Shown one piece after another: positions 1 through 8,098 of a DNA stretch of 64,000 bases. Under the pieces are notes generated by a model, which was given only the letters and a program-made list of their open reading frames with translations, did no database searches and was not told the origin of the DNA. Location of the stretch: NCBI GenBank assembly GCA_964342745.1, contig CAYFFW010000001.1, positions 1 through 64,000 of the forward strand, written 5' to 3'. This stretch comes from AEGEAN-183 sp964342745 (GTDB taxonomy: Bacteria > Pseudomonadota > Gammaproteobacteria > Magnimaribacterales > Magnimaribacteraceae). The stretch's first letter is position 1, and every line of letters starts with the position of its first letter. Position numbers and translations under genes: made by a program.

Positions 1-88
1 TGATACCTTTCCGAACTCAGAAGTGAAACCTCTTAGCGCCGATGGTAGTATGGTTGCGACCATGTGAGAGTAGGACATTGTCAGACTT
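1..88 (+). rRNA. rrf: 5S ribosomal RNA, 3' part (5' end outside window)
   Basis: The first 88 bases align by eye with E. coli 5S rRNA from about nucleotide 32 to the 3' end. The near-invariant loop segment CCGAACTCAGAAGTGAAAC is at 11-29, AGCGCCGATGGTAGT at 35-49, and GAGAGTAGG at 66-74. About 31 bases of the 5' part are missing because the window begins inside the gene. It is presumably the last gene of an rRNA operon lying to the left, since a terminator follows directly. The exact 3' end (86-89) is uncertain by a few bases. Confidence 0.93.
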
Positions 89-100
89 TTATTAAGAAAG

Positions 101-133
101 CCCCGTTAGTTTTTTAACTATCGGGGTTTTTTT
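101..133 (+). terminator. Rho-independent terminator of the rRNA operon
   Basis: An 11-bp stem (101-111 with 116-126, one mismatch) encloses a 4-base T loop and is followed by a T run (127-132). It lies about 12 bases after the 5S rRNA end. The stop codon of the convergent pantothenate kinase gene (114-116) lies inside the hairpin, so the structure may serve both directions. Confidence 0.85.
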
Positions 134-947
134 CGGCAACTAACATTGCTCCTAAAGCAGAAGCATATTCAGCATTTTCTGGGAAGTGAGGTGTAAAATT
201 AGTTAATCTAGCAGCATCCTCTAAAGATTTTCTTAAAGATGTAAAAGTTGGAGTTCTTCCAACTACAATAATATCTTTTACTTCAAGACCTTGAGCTAAT
301 GAAGTAGCTATCCTCGCTATTGTTTCACCTACTAAATTTACAATACCAGCAGCTAAATCTTCTCTTGAAGCTTTCGTATTATATTTTGCTACTTTACCGA
401 AATTTACTGCAGTGGTATCAGAAGGCAGAAAGCCTATTGGGCCTGATACTACATCTTTTAAAATTAGATCAGTACCTTTGGCAAGACCTTTGTTAGCCAA
501 CTCTTGAATTTCTTTTGGATCAGAAGTATTTAAGAGTAGTTTACTTAAACCTAAAACAGTCCCTCCCCCAACACCAGTTCCACTACAATGGGTAAATATT
601 CCATCTTTTGCCAAGATGCAGGCAGTTCCAGAACCTGAACTTACTATAATTGCGGGTTTAGAAGGATCTAGTTTAGTTAAAGCCAGGCCCCCTTCACCAA
701 TGGCTTCTACTTCATTAACATGAATTACTGGAGTTTTGTTAATAGAGTCACCAATCAATTTGTGGTGACCACCTGTTAAACCTATACAGCTTACTTTATT
801 TTCAAAATCTATATCTTTAAATAAAGAAAGAATTAGATCTTCAGAGACTTTATTAGTAGAAGGAAGCATTTGATGAGTAATCTTCCCATCATCATCCTTT
901 AAAAGTGTGTCTGTTATGGTTATGCCAAAGTCTAATGAAATAAGCAT
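114..947 (-). CDS. coaW: Type II pantothenate kinase (CoaW-like)
   Basis: Predicted to phosphorylate pantothenate, the first step of coenzyme A synthesis, in the cytosol. The 277-residue length matches bacterial type II (Staphylococcus CoaW, eukaryotic PanK-like) enzymes of the ASKHA fold. Visible motifs are an N-terminal phosphate-binding segment (LDFGITITDT, residues 5-14), a central VSSGSGTAC, the hallmark GTGVGGGTVLGL, and a C-terminal VVGRTPTF and ASALGAM. The gene is convergent with the rRNA operon, its stop codon lying within the rRNA terminator. Most gammaproteobacteria use type I (CoaA) or type III (CoaX) enzymes, so this form is unusual for the group. The alternative is another ASKHA sugar or cofactor kinase, but the glycine-rich motif favours PanK-II. 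Confidence 0.82.
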   Translation of the reverse strand: MLISLDFGITITDTLLKDDDGKITHQMLPSTNKVSEDLILSLFKDIDFENKVSCIGLTGGHHKLIGDSINKTPVIHVNEVEAIGEGGLALTKLDPSKPAIIVSSGSGTACILAKDGIFTHCSGTGVGGGTVLGLSKLLLNTSDPKEIQELANKGLAKGTDLILKDVVSGPIGFLPSDTTAVNFGKVAKYNTKASREDLAAGIVNLVGETIARIATSLAQGLEVKDIIVVGRTPTFTSLRKSLEDAARLTNFTPHFPENAEYASALGAMLVAEKNPDS

Positions 948-971
948 AAATTAATAAAAATTTAAGAATTA

Positions 972-1004
972 ACCTAAGTATAGTTCTTTATTTAAACCTT
1001 AGGT
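972..1004. promoter_or_regulatory. Inverted repeat in a divergent intergenic region
   Basis: ACCTAAG (972-978) and CTTAGGT (998-1004) form a perfect 7-bp inverted repeat with a 19-base AT-rich spacer. It lies between divergent genes starting at 947 and 1057. It has no T tract, so it is not a terminator; it could be an operator. In such AT-rich DNA it may also be chance. Confidence 0.2.
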
Positions 1005-1056
1005 ATAAGAATCATTATAAAATGAGTCTTTTAATTAATTAATAAGAAAATAATTT

Positions 1057-1809
1057 ATGAGAATTAGGCAATTAGTTTTAGTTTCTGAAGAAAGAGAACC
1101 TGTCGTTAGAGATTTATGTGATGTTTTTGATTTAGAGGTAGCATTCTATGATCCCGGCATCATCCATTTTGGTTTAGAAAATGCCGTAATACCTGTAGGG
1201 GATACTTTTTTAGAAGTTGTTAGCCCTGTGCAAGATAAGACAACAGCAGGGAGGTATTTAGAAAGACGCAACGGAAATGGTGGTTATATGGTTATAGTTC
1301 AAACTGATGATTTAGAAAGAGAGAAGAGTAGGGTTGAATCAGAGGGTATAGGTATAGTTTGGAATGCTGACAGAGAAGAAGAAGGTATTCATGCAAAGGC
1401 CATACATTTACATCCTAGAGATGTTGGAGGGGCAATTTTATCAATAGATTCAATGGAACCTTCAGAAGCATGGTTATGGGCAAGCCCAACCTGGGAAGAA
1501 AATGTAAGAACAGAGACAAGTAACTATTTAAATGGGGTACACATACAGTCTAAAGACCCTGAATCTATGATGAAAAGTTGGGAAACAGCTCTGGGATTAC
1601 AGGCAGTCTTTAAAGATAATGAATTCCAGATTATATTAGAGGAAACTAGGGTTGTTTTTGTAGAAGATAAAGATGGAAGAGGAGAAGGAATTCAATCCTT
1701 TGAAATAAATGTTAAGGATCAGCATAAAGTCTTAAAGAAGGCCAAAGATAAAGGACTCTTACAAGAAGATAATATAGTTATTGGAGGTGTAAAATTTTTA
1801 TTAAATTAA
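1057..1809 (+). CDS. Glyoxalase-like VOC-fold protein
   Basis: This 250-residue protein resembles the glyoxalase-like (VOC superfamily) group. The N-terminal half (about residues 1-130) begins with an RIRQLVLVSEE strand, followed by FGLENAVIPVGDTFLEVVSP and a GGYMVIVQTDDLE stretch, the usual beta-alpha-beta-beta-beta pattern. A second, weaker module follows from about residue 150 (LNGVHIQSKDPESMMKSW). No substrate can be assigned. The gene end overlaps the probable start of the following protease gene, implying co-transcription and coupling. The full set of metal ligands of glyoxalase I is not obvious, so a hydrolase-, isomerase- or binding-type role cannot be separated. Confidence 0.65.
   Translation: MRIRQLVLVSEEREPVVRDLCDVFDLEVAFYDPGIIHFGLENAVIPVGDTFLEVVSPVQDKTTAGRYLERRNGNGGYMVIVQTDDLEREKSRVESEGIGIVWNADREEEGIHAKAIHLHPRDVGGAILSIDSMEPSEAWLWASPTWEENVRTETSNYLNGVHIQSKDPESMMKSWETALGLQAVFKDNEFQIILEETRVVFVEDKDGRGEGIQSFEINVKDQHKVLKKAKDKGLLQEDNIVIGGVKFLLN
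1783..1802 (+). promoter_or_regulatory. Shine-Dalgarno and probable non-AUG (ATT) start of the protease gene
   Basis: GGAGGTG (1783-1789) is a strong ribosome-binding sequence at the end of the upstream gene. The protease reading frame is open from 1773, but no ATG, GTG or TTG occurs in frame before 1899. In-frame ATT codons lie at 1794 and 1800, 4 and 10 bases past the Shine-Dalgarno sequence. Translation from there gives a basic n-region, a hydrophobic core and a lipobox LAAC, so initiation at ATT (as known for infC) or a hidden indel is needed to explain a functional signal peptide. Confidence 0.6.
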
Positions 1810-4328
1810 CAAAGCGATACAGTTTATTTTTTTTAATTTTTATACTCGCTGCTTGTGGAGGTGGAGGAGGTGGTGGATCCTCGTCTCCAATCCCTCCAAT
1901 GGGGTCTTCTTCAGGTTCTTCTTCCAGTTCTTCTGGCTCTTCTAGTTCCAGCAGCTCTTCTAGCTCAGGAAACTCAAATACCCAATCTTTTGATGAGTTA
2001 AAGACAGAATTTGAGAGTTTTTCTGAATATCAAGATCAATATGGTTTAGCTATGGTTAAAGCTTCTTCAGCTTACGCAAGAGGCTCAACTGGAGAGGGTA
2101 TTGTTATAGGAGTGACTGATTCAGGCCTAGATACAACTCACGAAGAAATAGGTTTTTTTAAACTAGCTTCTGGGAGTCAACTAAATTATTCAAATTACAC
2201 ACCAAATACAAGGCAAAAAAGACATGGGACTATGGTTGCTGGAATTGCTGCAGGAAGAAGAAATGGTCAAACTTACGATTATTCTCACGGAGTTGCTTTT
2301 GACGCCGAGGTATTCTTCATTGCTATACAGTTAGCAGAACCAGATGAAAACTATGACCCAATAGATTTGGGTGATTCATCGGGTGATAGCGCACCAGACT
2401 ATTCTGGAATAGACAATTTCTTTGATCAACTTTTTGAAGTCTTTAAATCTAATGATGTGGATGTTATTAATAATAGTTATGGTTTTTCAGGAAATATTAA
2501 TGATTATACAGAGGTACAAGTAAGGAATGCTTTCCCAAAGACAATCGCTGCTATGGCTCAAGAGGGAGTTCCTGACTATGATAAAACTATATTTGTCTGG
2601 TCAGCTGGAAATGCTGGTTCTTATGCAGATCAAGGTGCAGATTTTTCAAGTCCGGAAGTCATGTCAGGAATGGCATATTTTATTTCTGAGCTTCAAGGAA
2701 ACGTAGTTGCTGTTGCTGCAGTTGATGAAAATGGATTTATTTCTGATTTTTCAAATAGATGTGGAGTTTCTGAAGATTTTTGTATTGCAGCTCCAGGGGG
2801 CGGAATTACTGTAGCCTATCCCACTTCTACAGCTGATCCAGGTATTTATGAATCTACTGACAACTGTGTCCAAACTAATTCATGTTATGCAGTTGCAGGA
2901 GGAACCTCTTTTGCAGCTCCACATGTTGCTGGAGGTTTAGCTCTTCTCTCTCAGCATTTTGATGGTCAATTAGGTAACACAGAAATTCTGGATAGACTTT
3001 TTCAAACAGCAGACAAATCAGGCAGATATGCTGATTCTCATATTTATGGTCAAGGGCTGATGGATCTAGATGCGGCAACCATGCCGGTAGGGCAAACGTC
3101 TATTGCTACTATTAACTCTTTAACTACTATGGTGTTTCCTACTTCTTCCACTTCTGTAGGTTTTGTCGGTAGTCTTGTTGGTGATGGTTTGTCAGGAAGT
3201 TTGAATAAGAACTTCATTATTTTGGATGAATTGGGAGCACCCTTTTATAGAAATTTAAAGACCACATCTATAAATGCTTTGCCTTCTTTGGAGTCCTTAA
3301 GTTATCACTACACTAATCCATCTTTAAAAGTTCAGCAAGTAAACAGAGAATTAGCTGACAATGCATTCCTAACTCTTGGCTTAAATCAGCTTAATTATGG
3401 TGAATATGAACTAGCCCCGTCACTTTGGGCTAAGGAAAAAGAGAAAGTAAACTACTTTGCCTTTAAAAAGTATTTGAGCAACGAAAGCTTTTACTTTCTG
3501 GGCCAAGGAATTAATCCCTCCATTTTCCTTGGATTTGACCAGGACAGAAAACTTCTCAACCAATTCTTTGGGAATGAAGAAAATGCATCCCCTTTCTTAA
3601 ACTTTGCTAAAGAAGGTTCATTCCTTGGAGCTGGAAGATCTCTTACCAACAGATCATCAATTTCAGGAGCCTTTTTCTCAGGAAAACATCCTGACTTAGT
3701 ATATTTTCCAAATCATAACAAAAAGAGTTCAGGTTTAGTTTTTGAGTACCAAACTTTACTAAATAAACAAGAATTATCATTTCAATCAGGGGTTCTATCT
3801 GAATCTTCAGCTATGTTAGGAAGTTCTTTTAAAGGAGCCTACGGAAGGTTAGATGACACACTGACGTATTTTTCAGGATTAAATTCTTCATTTATTTTCT
3901 CAAACTTTAGACTTATGGGCTCTTATTTTTACGGAATGTCTAAACCTAATTTAGATCAGGTAGGTATGGTAAAGGATATTAGTACATTGACCTCTTCTTC
4001 ATTTAACCTAACTTTTTATAAGACCGGTCTTTTTGGGGATACAGATTCTTTTGGTTTCAGCATATCTCAGCCGTTAAAACTTGAAAGCGGAGAAATTAAT
4101 TTTTCTTTGCCTTATAGAAGAACGGTTAAAAAAGAAATTCTTTTTAACGAATTTACAACTTCAATGAGAGCATCAGGAAGACAGGTTGATATGGAGTTTA
4201 TTTACAGTACCCCTCTAAGAAACGGATATCTTAAGAGCAGAATTGGTCTTTCAAAAGATCAAGGGCACATTTCAAGCGATGAACTCCAACCATTCTTTGA
4301 AACCAGCTGGGAATTTATGACTTTTTAA
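1800..4328 (+). CDS. Lipoprotein subtilase (S8) with C-terminal outer-membrane-like domain
   Basis: Predicted surface serine protease. From ATG 1899 it is 809 residues; with an ATT start at 1800 it gains 33 residues that read as a lipoprotein signal peptide ending LAAC, then poly-Gly and a Ser-rich linker. Counting from 1899, the catalytic triad is Asp74 (VTDSGLD), His109 (RHGTMVAGIAAG) and Ser337 (GGTSFAAPHVAGG). Residues about 400-809 lack protease motifs and end in aromatic-alternating strands with a terminal Phe (WEFMTF), as in outer-membrane beta-barrels. The architecture resembles lipid-anchored subtilase autotransporters such as NalP and SphB1; that comparison is inference. It overlaps the upstream VOC gene by about 10 bases. 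The barrel assignment is less certain than the protease. Confidence 0.85.
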   Translation: MKLTKRYSLFFLIFILAACGGGGGGGSSSPIPPMGSSSGSSSSSSGSSSSSSSSSSGNSNTQSFDELKTEFESFSEYQDQYGLAMVKASSAYARGSTGEGIVIGVTDSGLDTTHEEIGFFKLASGSQLNYSNYTPNTRQKRHGTMVAGIAAGRRNGQTYDYSHGVAFDAEVFFIAIQLAEPDENYDPIDLGDSSGDSAPDYSGIDNFFDQLFEVFKSNDVDVINNSYGFSGNINDYTEVQVRNAFPKTIAAMAQEGVPDYDKTIFVWSAGNAGSYADQGADFSSPEVMSGMAYFISELQGNVVAVAAVDENGFISDFSNRCGVSEDFCIAAPGGGITVAYPTSTADPGIYESTDNCVQTNSCYAVAGGTSFAAPHVAGGLALLSQHFDGQLGNTEILDRLFQTADKSGRYADSHIYGQGLMDLDAATMPVGQTSIATINSLTTMVFPTSSTSVGFVGSLVGDGLSGSLNKNFIILDELGAPFYRNLKTTSINALPSLESLSYHYTNPSLKVQQVNRELADNAFLTLGLNQLNYGEYELAPSLWAKEKEKVNYFAFKKYLSNESFYFLGQGINPSIFLGFDQDRKLLNQFFGNEENASPFLNFAKEGSFLGAGRSLTNRSSISGAFFSGKHPDLVYFPNHNKKSSGLVFEYQTLLNKQELSFQSGVLSESSAMLGSSFKGAYGRLDDTLTYFSGLNSSFIFSNFRLMGSYFYGMSKPNLDQVGMVKDISTLTSSSFNLTFYKTGLFGDTDSFGFSISQPLKLESGEINFSLPYRRTVKKEILFNEFTTSMRASGRQVDMEFIYSTPLRNGYLKSRIGLSKDQGHISSDELQPFFETSWEFMTF

Positions 4329-4364
4329 ATAGTGATTAACTTGAATTCTTATTTAACTGCTATT

Positions 4365-5837
4365 TCAGAATAGTTTCTTAATGTCGGGTTTAACCACTTT
4401 TCCCATAGCATTTTTAGGGAGTTCTTCAAGGATTTTTAGATTTCTAGGTATTTTATAATCTGAAAGAAAATCTAAAGACCAAGATTGAATTGCTTCTAGT
4501 GTTAAATTCTCACTAGAACATAAAGCCACAGCTACTATTTCCCCCCACTTTTGATCAGCTATACCTACTGCAGCACATTCCTTAATGGCGGGGTGTCTAA
4601 GCAATACGTCTTCAATTTCTAATGCAGATATTTTGTATCCTCCTGATTTGATAATATCAACAGAATCTCGTCCTAATATCTTGTAATAGCCATCTACCAG
4701 CTCAGCGATATCCCCAGTCTTAAACCATCCTTCAAAGAATGAGTCTTCTGTCGTTCTTTCTTGATTCCAATACTCTAAAAAAACCTGGGGTCCTTTTATC
4801 ATTATTTCCCCAGGTATATTCTCTTCAGTTATAACCCTCTTATCTTCCATGAGACATACTTCTACTTCTGGAAGGGCTTGACCTACTGACCCAGGACGTT
4901 TTTCTCCATTTAATGGGTTAGATAAAGCCATACCGATTTCTGTCATCCCATACCTCTCTAACAAGGATTGCTCAGTAAGATTACTCCATTTTTTGTGTAT
5001 CTCCGGAGCCAGTGCAGCAGAACCTGACATCATTAACCTCATAGCTTTAAACTTTTCTTTTGTAAGACCTAGTTCCTTTTCATCCATACCCTCTAACTTA
5101 TTAATTAAAGAGAAATATATTGTTGGAACCGCAGTGAAGACAGTGTAATCATTCTCACATAAAGCTTTTACAACTTTCTCTACTTCAAAAGCTCCTAGGA
5201 TATCTATCTTTGCACCAATAAAGAGAGGGCAAGAAAGAGAATTAATGATTCCGTGTATGTGATGTAGGGGTAAAAAAAGAGGAATGTGATCGTTTTCATT
5301 CCATTCCCAAGCTTTAATTAATGAACTTATTTGAGCACCTATATTGCCATGAGTAGAGACCACTCCCTTAGGTTTGTTAGTGGTACCGCTGGTGTAAAGA
5401 ATCATGGCCCTTCTTTCTTCTCCGATTTTAGGTAGTTCAACATCCTCTTTACCTAGTAAGTTATCTGAAGTCACTAGAGGTATCTGTAGGTCTAAAGATA
5501 ATTTTTTTAATTTATTTGAACCATCCTTATCTGAAATTAAAATACTAACTTTAGAGTCCTCTAAGTAATGTAAGAGTTCTGATTCAGTTGCAGAGAGACT
5601 AAGAGGAATTCCTACTCCCCCTGCTTTCCAAATCCCCCATAGAGTAGATATATATTCAAAACTTGGAGGTATGAGAAATCCAATCCTTTTTTCCTTCAGG
5701 TCAGATTCGCCTGCCAACAAAGCTGAAGCTACGTTATGAGAAGCTGTGTTTAGATCATTGTATGTGTAAGAACCATTATCATCTTTCAATGCTATTCTGC
5801 TTGAATACTTCTCAGAATTCTTAAAGATACTTAACAT
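4365..5837 (-). CDS. Acyl-CoA synthetase, malonyl-CoA synthetase (MatB/ACSF3) type
   Basis: An AMP-forming ANL-superfamily ligase of 490 residues. It shows the P-loop LYTSGTTNKPKGVVSTHGN, LPLHHIHGIINSLSCPLF, the AVPTIYFSLI segment, RYGMTEIGMALSNP, the adenylation-domain Asp in GWFKTGDIAE, and the C-terminal catalytic Lys in LPKNAMGKVVK. The PLHHIHG and MTEIGMALSNP blocks resemble MatB and mitochondrial ACSF3, which convert malonate or methylmalonate to the CoA thioester. Malonate specificity is therefore a reasonable inference but not proven; a general short-chain acyl-CoA ligase is the alternative. No malonyl-CoA decarboxylase or malonate transporter is adjacent. It is divergent from the GST-like gene. 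Confidence 0.82.
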   Translation of the reverse strand: MLSIFKNSEKYSSRIALKDDNGSYTYNDLNTASHNVASALLAGESDLKEKRIGFLIPPSFEYISTLWGIWKAGGVGIPLSLSATESELLHYLEDSKVSILISDKDGSNKLKKLSLDLQIPLVTSDNLLGKEDVELPKIGEERRAMILYTSGTTNKPKGVVSTHGNIGAQISSLIKAWEWNENDHIPLFLPLHHIHGIINSLSCPLFIGAKIDILGAFEVEKVVKALCENDYTVFTAVPTIYFSLINKLEGMDEKELGLTKEKFKAMRLMMSGSAALAPEIHKKWSNLTEQSLLERYGMTEIGMALSNPLNGEKRPGSVGQALPEVEVCLMEDKRVITEENIPGEIMIKGPQVFLEYWNQERTTEDSFFEGWFKTGDIAELVDGYYKILGRDSVDIIKSGGYKISALEIEDVLLRHPAIKECAAVGIADQKWGEIVAVALCSSENLTLEAIQSWSLDFLSDYKIPRNLKILEELPKNAMGKVVKPDIKKLF

Positions 5838-5905
5838 AAGCAGATTTTAACCACAGAATTAAAGAAAGTGATAAATTAAAGGTATAAAAAACAAGGAATA
5901 TAAAT

Positions 5906-6931
5906 ATGACTTTACCTTACAAGATTTTAGGTGCACCTGGTTCTCCTTATAGCAGGAAATTAAGATCAGTTCTTAGATATAGAAGAATTCCTTTTACTTG
6001 GGCTAACAGGAATAGTAAGGAGGATTTTAATACTCCTCCTGTACCAGTTAACTTATTACCAGTAATAGTTTTACCTGGAGAAAATGGTAATTATGATGAA
6101 GCCAAAGTAGACTCCACTCCCATTATTAGATTTTTAGAATCTAAGCACTTAGGTAGATCTGTTATCCCCACAGATCCAATCATGGCCTTCATAGATTATT
6201 TAATAGAGGATTATGCAGATGAGTGGCTAACTAAAGCTATGTTTCATTTCAGGTGGGCTCACCAAAAAAATGTAGATTTTGCTGGATCAGTTTTACCAAG
6301 ATGGACTATGAATCACTTAAGTGATGAAGAAATTAAGCCTTTATCCAAACACATAAGTGAAAGGCAGATAGATAGATTACGTTATGTAGGTTCAAATGAA
6401 ACAACTGGAGACTTTATCGAAGAAAGCTATAAGAAATTCATTGAACTACTATCTGAACATTTAATAGGCAGGCGTTTTTTGCTAGGTGATCGACCAGGAT
6501 CTTCCGATTTTGGTATTTTTGGACAATTGACCCAATTGGCCCAAACAGATCCGACTTGCAGAGATTTAACTTTAGAAGTTGCTCCTAGGGTTTTTGCTTG
6601 GTGTGACAATGTTGAAGATTTAAGTGGATTAAAAGCAGAAGAAGAAGACTGGATGAAGAAGGAAGATATACCAGATTCCTTAACTTCTATTCTTAAAGAA
6701 GTAGGAAGAACGTATGCACCCTTTTTAATAGCGAATGCTGAGGCAGTATCCGAAGGAAAAAAAGAATGGGAAGCTGAGATTGACGGTAAGTTATGGAAAC
6801 AAATGCCATTTGTGTACCAAGCAAGATGTCTCGCCTGGATTAGAAAGGAATTTGAAAAACTAGAACAAGATCAAAAAGCCAAGGTTCTTCAGCTTATTGA
6901 AGGCTCTGGATGTGAAGTTCTAATGAACTAG
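5906..6931 (+). CDS. Glutathione S-transferase-like protein, long form
   Basis: The N-terminal thioredoxin-like domain (about residues 5-85) begins YKILGAPGSPYSRKLRSVLR and contains the PVIVLPG turn with the cis-Pro typical of GSTs, followed by DSTPIIRFLE. A helical C-terminal domain includes FLLGDRPGSSDFGIFGQL, the conserved GST N-capping region. At 341 residues it is about 120 longer than common bacterial GSTs, the extra sequence being at the C terminus. Catalysis probably uses a Ser in the GSPYS segment. Substrate unknown. Its last 12 bases overlap the convergent diiron-protein gene. Confidence 0.75.
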   Translation: MTLPYKILGAPGSPYSRKLRSVLRYRRIPFTWANRNSKEDFNTPPVPVNLLPVIVLPGENGNYDEAKVDSTPIIRFLESKHLGRSVIPTDPIMAFIDYLIEDYADEWLTKAMFHFRWAHQKNVDFAGSVLPRWTMNHLSDEEIKPLSKHISERQIDRLRYVGSNETTGDFIEESYKKFIELLSEHLIGRRFLLGDRPGSSDFGIFGQLTQLAQTDPTCRDLTLEVAPRVFAWCDNVEDLSGLKAEEEDWMKKEDIPDSLTSILKEVGRTYAPFLIANAEAVSEGKKEWEAEIDGKLWKQMPFVYQARCLAWIRKEFEKLEQDQKAKVLQLIEGSGCEVLMN

Positions 6932-8080
6932 TGACGCTGTAGCTTCTTCCATTATTTTTTGAGAAGCCTTTAGTTCTTGGTCAGATTGTTTATCAATTTC
7001 CTTTGAACTTTCAAGTGGCTTATTCATCACTGCCCAGTCCACTTCAAAATCGCTATCTGCATCTGCAAAACCTAGTAAACCTAGTTTTTCATAAAGAGGA
7101 AGAACCTTATCAGTTAATAGACCTATCTTTTTAAGGTTGGGCATAACGCGGTTAAACAGAAGGTTATTGAAAATATCTTGGGTTTCATTATTTAATACTG
7201 TTTCAAGTATTTCTTCTTCTGAAATTCCAAACCACTTTGCTGGAAGCTCTGTATTAATTATTCTGTTTCGCATAACAACGCAGGCTTCGTAAGCAAATTG
7301 GGCTCTATCTTCAAGCTCTTCTTCTGTAAGAGTCTGTAAGAACTCTGTTAAGTAATTAATTCCAAAAGTTACATGCCTTGCCTCATCTCTAATCACGTAA
7401 TGAACTAGTTGTCTGAGCAGGGGGCAATTGGAAGTTTCTTTAGTAGTTTGAAAGGCTGCTAAAGCAAGGCCTTCAATCACTATTTGCATTCCAATAAACT
7501 TAAGGTCCCAACGGGGATCAGTAAGAGTTTTATCTAATAAGGCCTTGAGGTTCTTGTTACAAGGATATTCCAAGCCATGAATTCTTTGCAAATACCTAGC
7601 AAAAACTTCAACATGTCTGGCTTCATCAAAAGTTTGTGAAGCGGCGTAGAGTTTTGCTTGGTAAGTAGGAGCACAAGATACTAGCTGTGAAGCAACTAAG
7701 AGGGCTCCTTGTTCGCCATGCAGGAATTGACTAAGTGCCCATGCCTGATCATGACGCATATATTCCAGTCTATCTTTTTCATCTAACATTGAAAGAGGGC
7801 CTTCAAGCCTAGCAAGCATTTCAGCTTTTATAGGATATTCATCTTTGCTTATTCCTTTAGACCAATCTAGATCTATGGAGCCATCCCAGTTGAGCTCTTT
7901 CCCCAATTCATAAAGTTTTTTAATCCTGGTGTCAGCATCTGTGTAGTCCCAGTTATAGTGACCAGTCATAGGAGTTTGAAAAATTTCAGCTATATCCTCT
8001 ATATTTTTAGGAGAAAAATCTTCCGGTAAATCAAATTCTCTTGGGTCTACGGGCTGAGTATCTACTAATTTTATTTTCAT
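6920..8080 (-). CDS. Ferritin-like diiron-carboxylate protein, copy 2
   Basis: The 386-residue protein shows the four-helix diiron pattern. Candidate ligands are Glu123 (HGEQGALL), Glu153 and His156 (DEARHVEVF), Glu203 (IEGLALAAF), and Glu233 and His236 (DEARHVTFG). Two Glu plus two ExxH in this order is the layout of R2-like, AurF-like and bacterial multicomponent monooxygenase proteins, so an oxygen-activating oxidase or N-oxygenase is likely. Substrate unknown. It sits 18 bases downstream of a close paralogue and about 1.1 kb from cobT. No ferredoxin or reductase gene is adjacent to supply electrons. The N-terminal NWDYTDAD and LNWDGSIDLDWS blocks are shared with the paralogue. Confidence 0.75.
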   Translation of the reverse strand: MKIKLVDTQPVDPREFDLPEDFSPKNIEDIAEIFQTPMTGHYNWDYTDADTRIKKLYELGKELNWDGSIDLDWSKGISKDEYPIKAEMLARLEGPLSMLDEKDRLEYMRHDQAWALSQFLHGEQGALLVASQLVSCAPTYQAKLYAASQTFDEARHVEVFARYLQRIHGLEYPCNKNLKALLDKTLTDPRWDLKFIGMQIVIEGLALAAFQTTKETSNCPLLRQLVHYVIRDEARHVTFGINYLTEFLQTLTEEELEDRAQFAYEACVVMRNRIINTELPAKWFGISEEEILETVLNNETQDIFNNLLFNRVMPNLKKIGLLTDKVLPLYEKLGLLGFADADSDFEVDWAVMNKPLESSKEIDKQSDQELKASQKIMEEATASLVH

Positions 8081-8098
8081 AATTATTTTCCTTAACTT

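Noticed and set aside
1057..4328. VOC protein and subtilase as one frameshifted fusion gene
   Set aside because: The upstream gene ends with a normal stop after a complete domain, and the downstream frame has its own SD and lipoprotein leader, so two overlapping genes are more likely.
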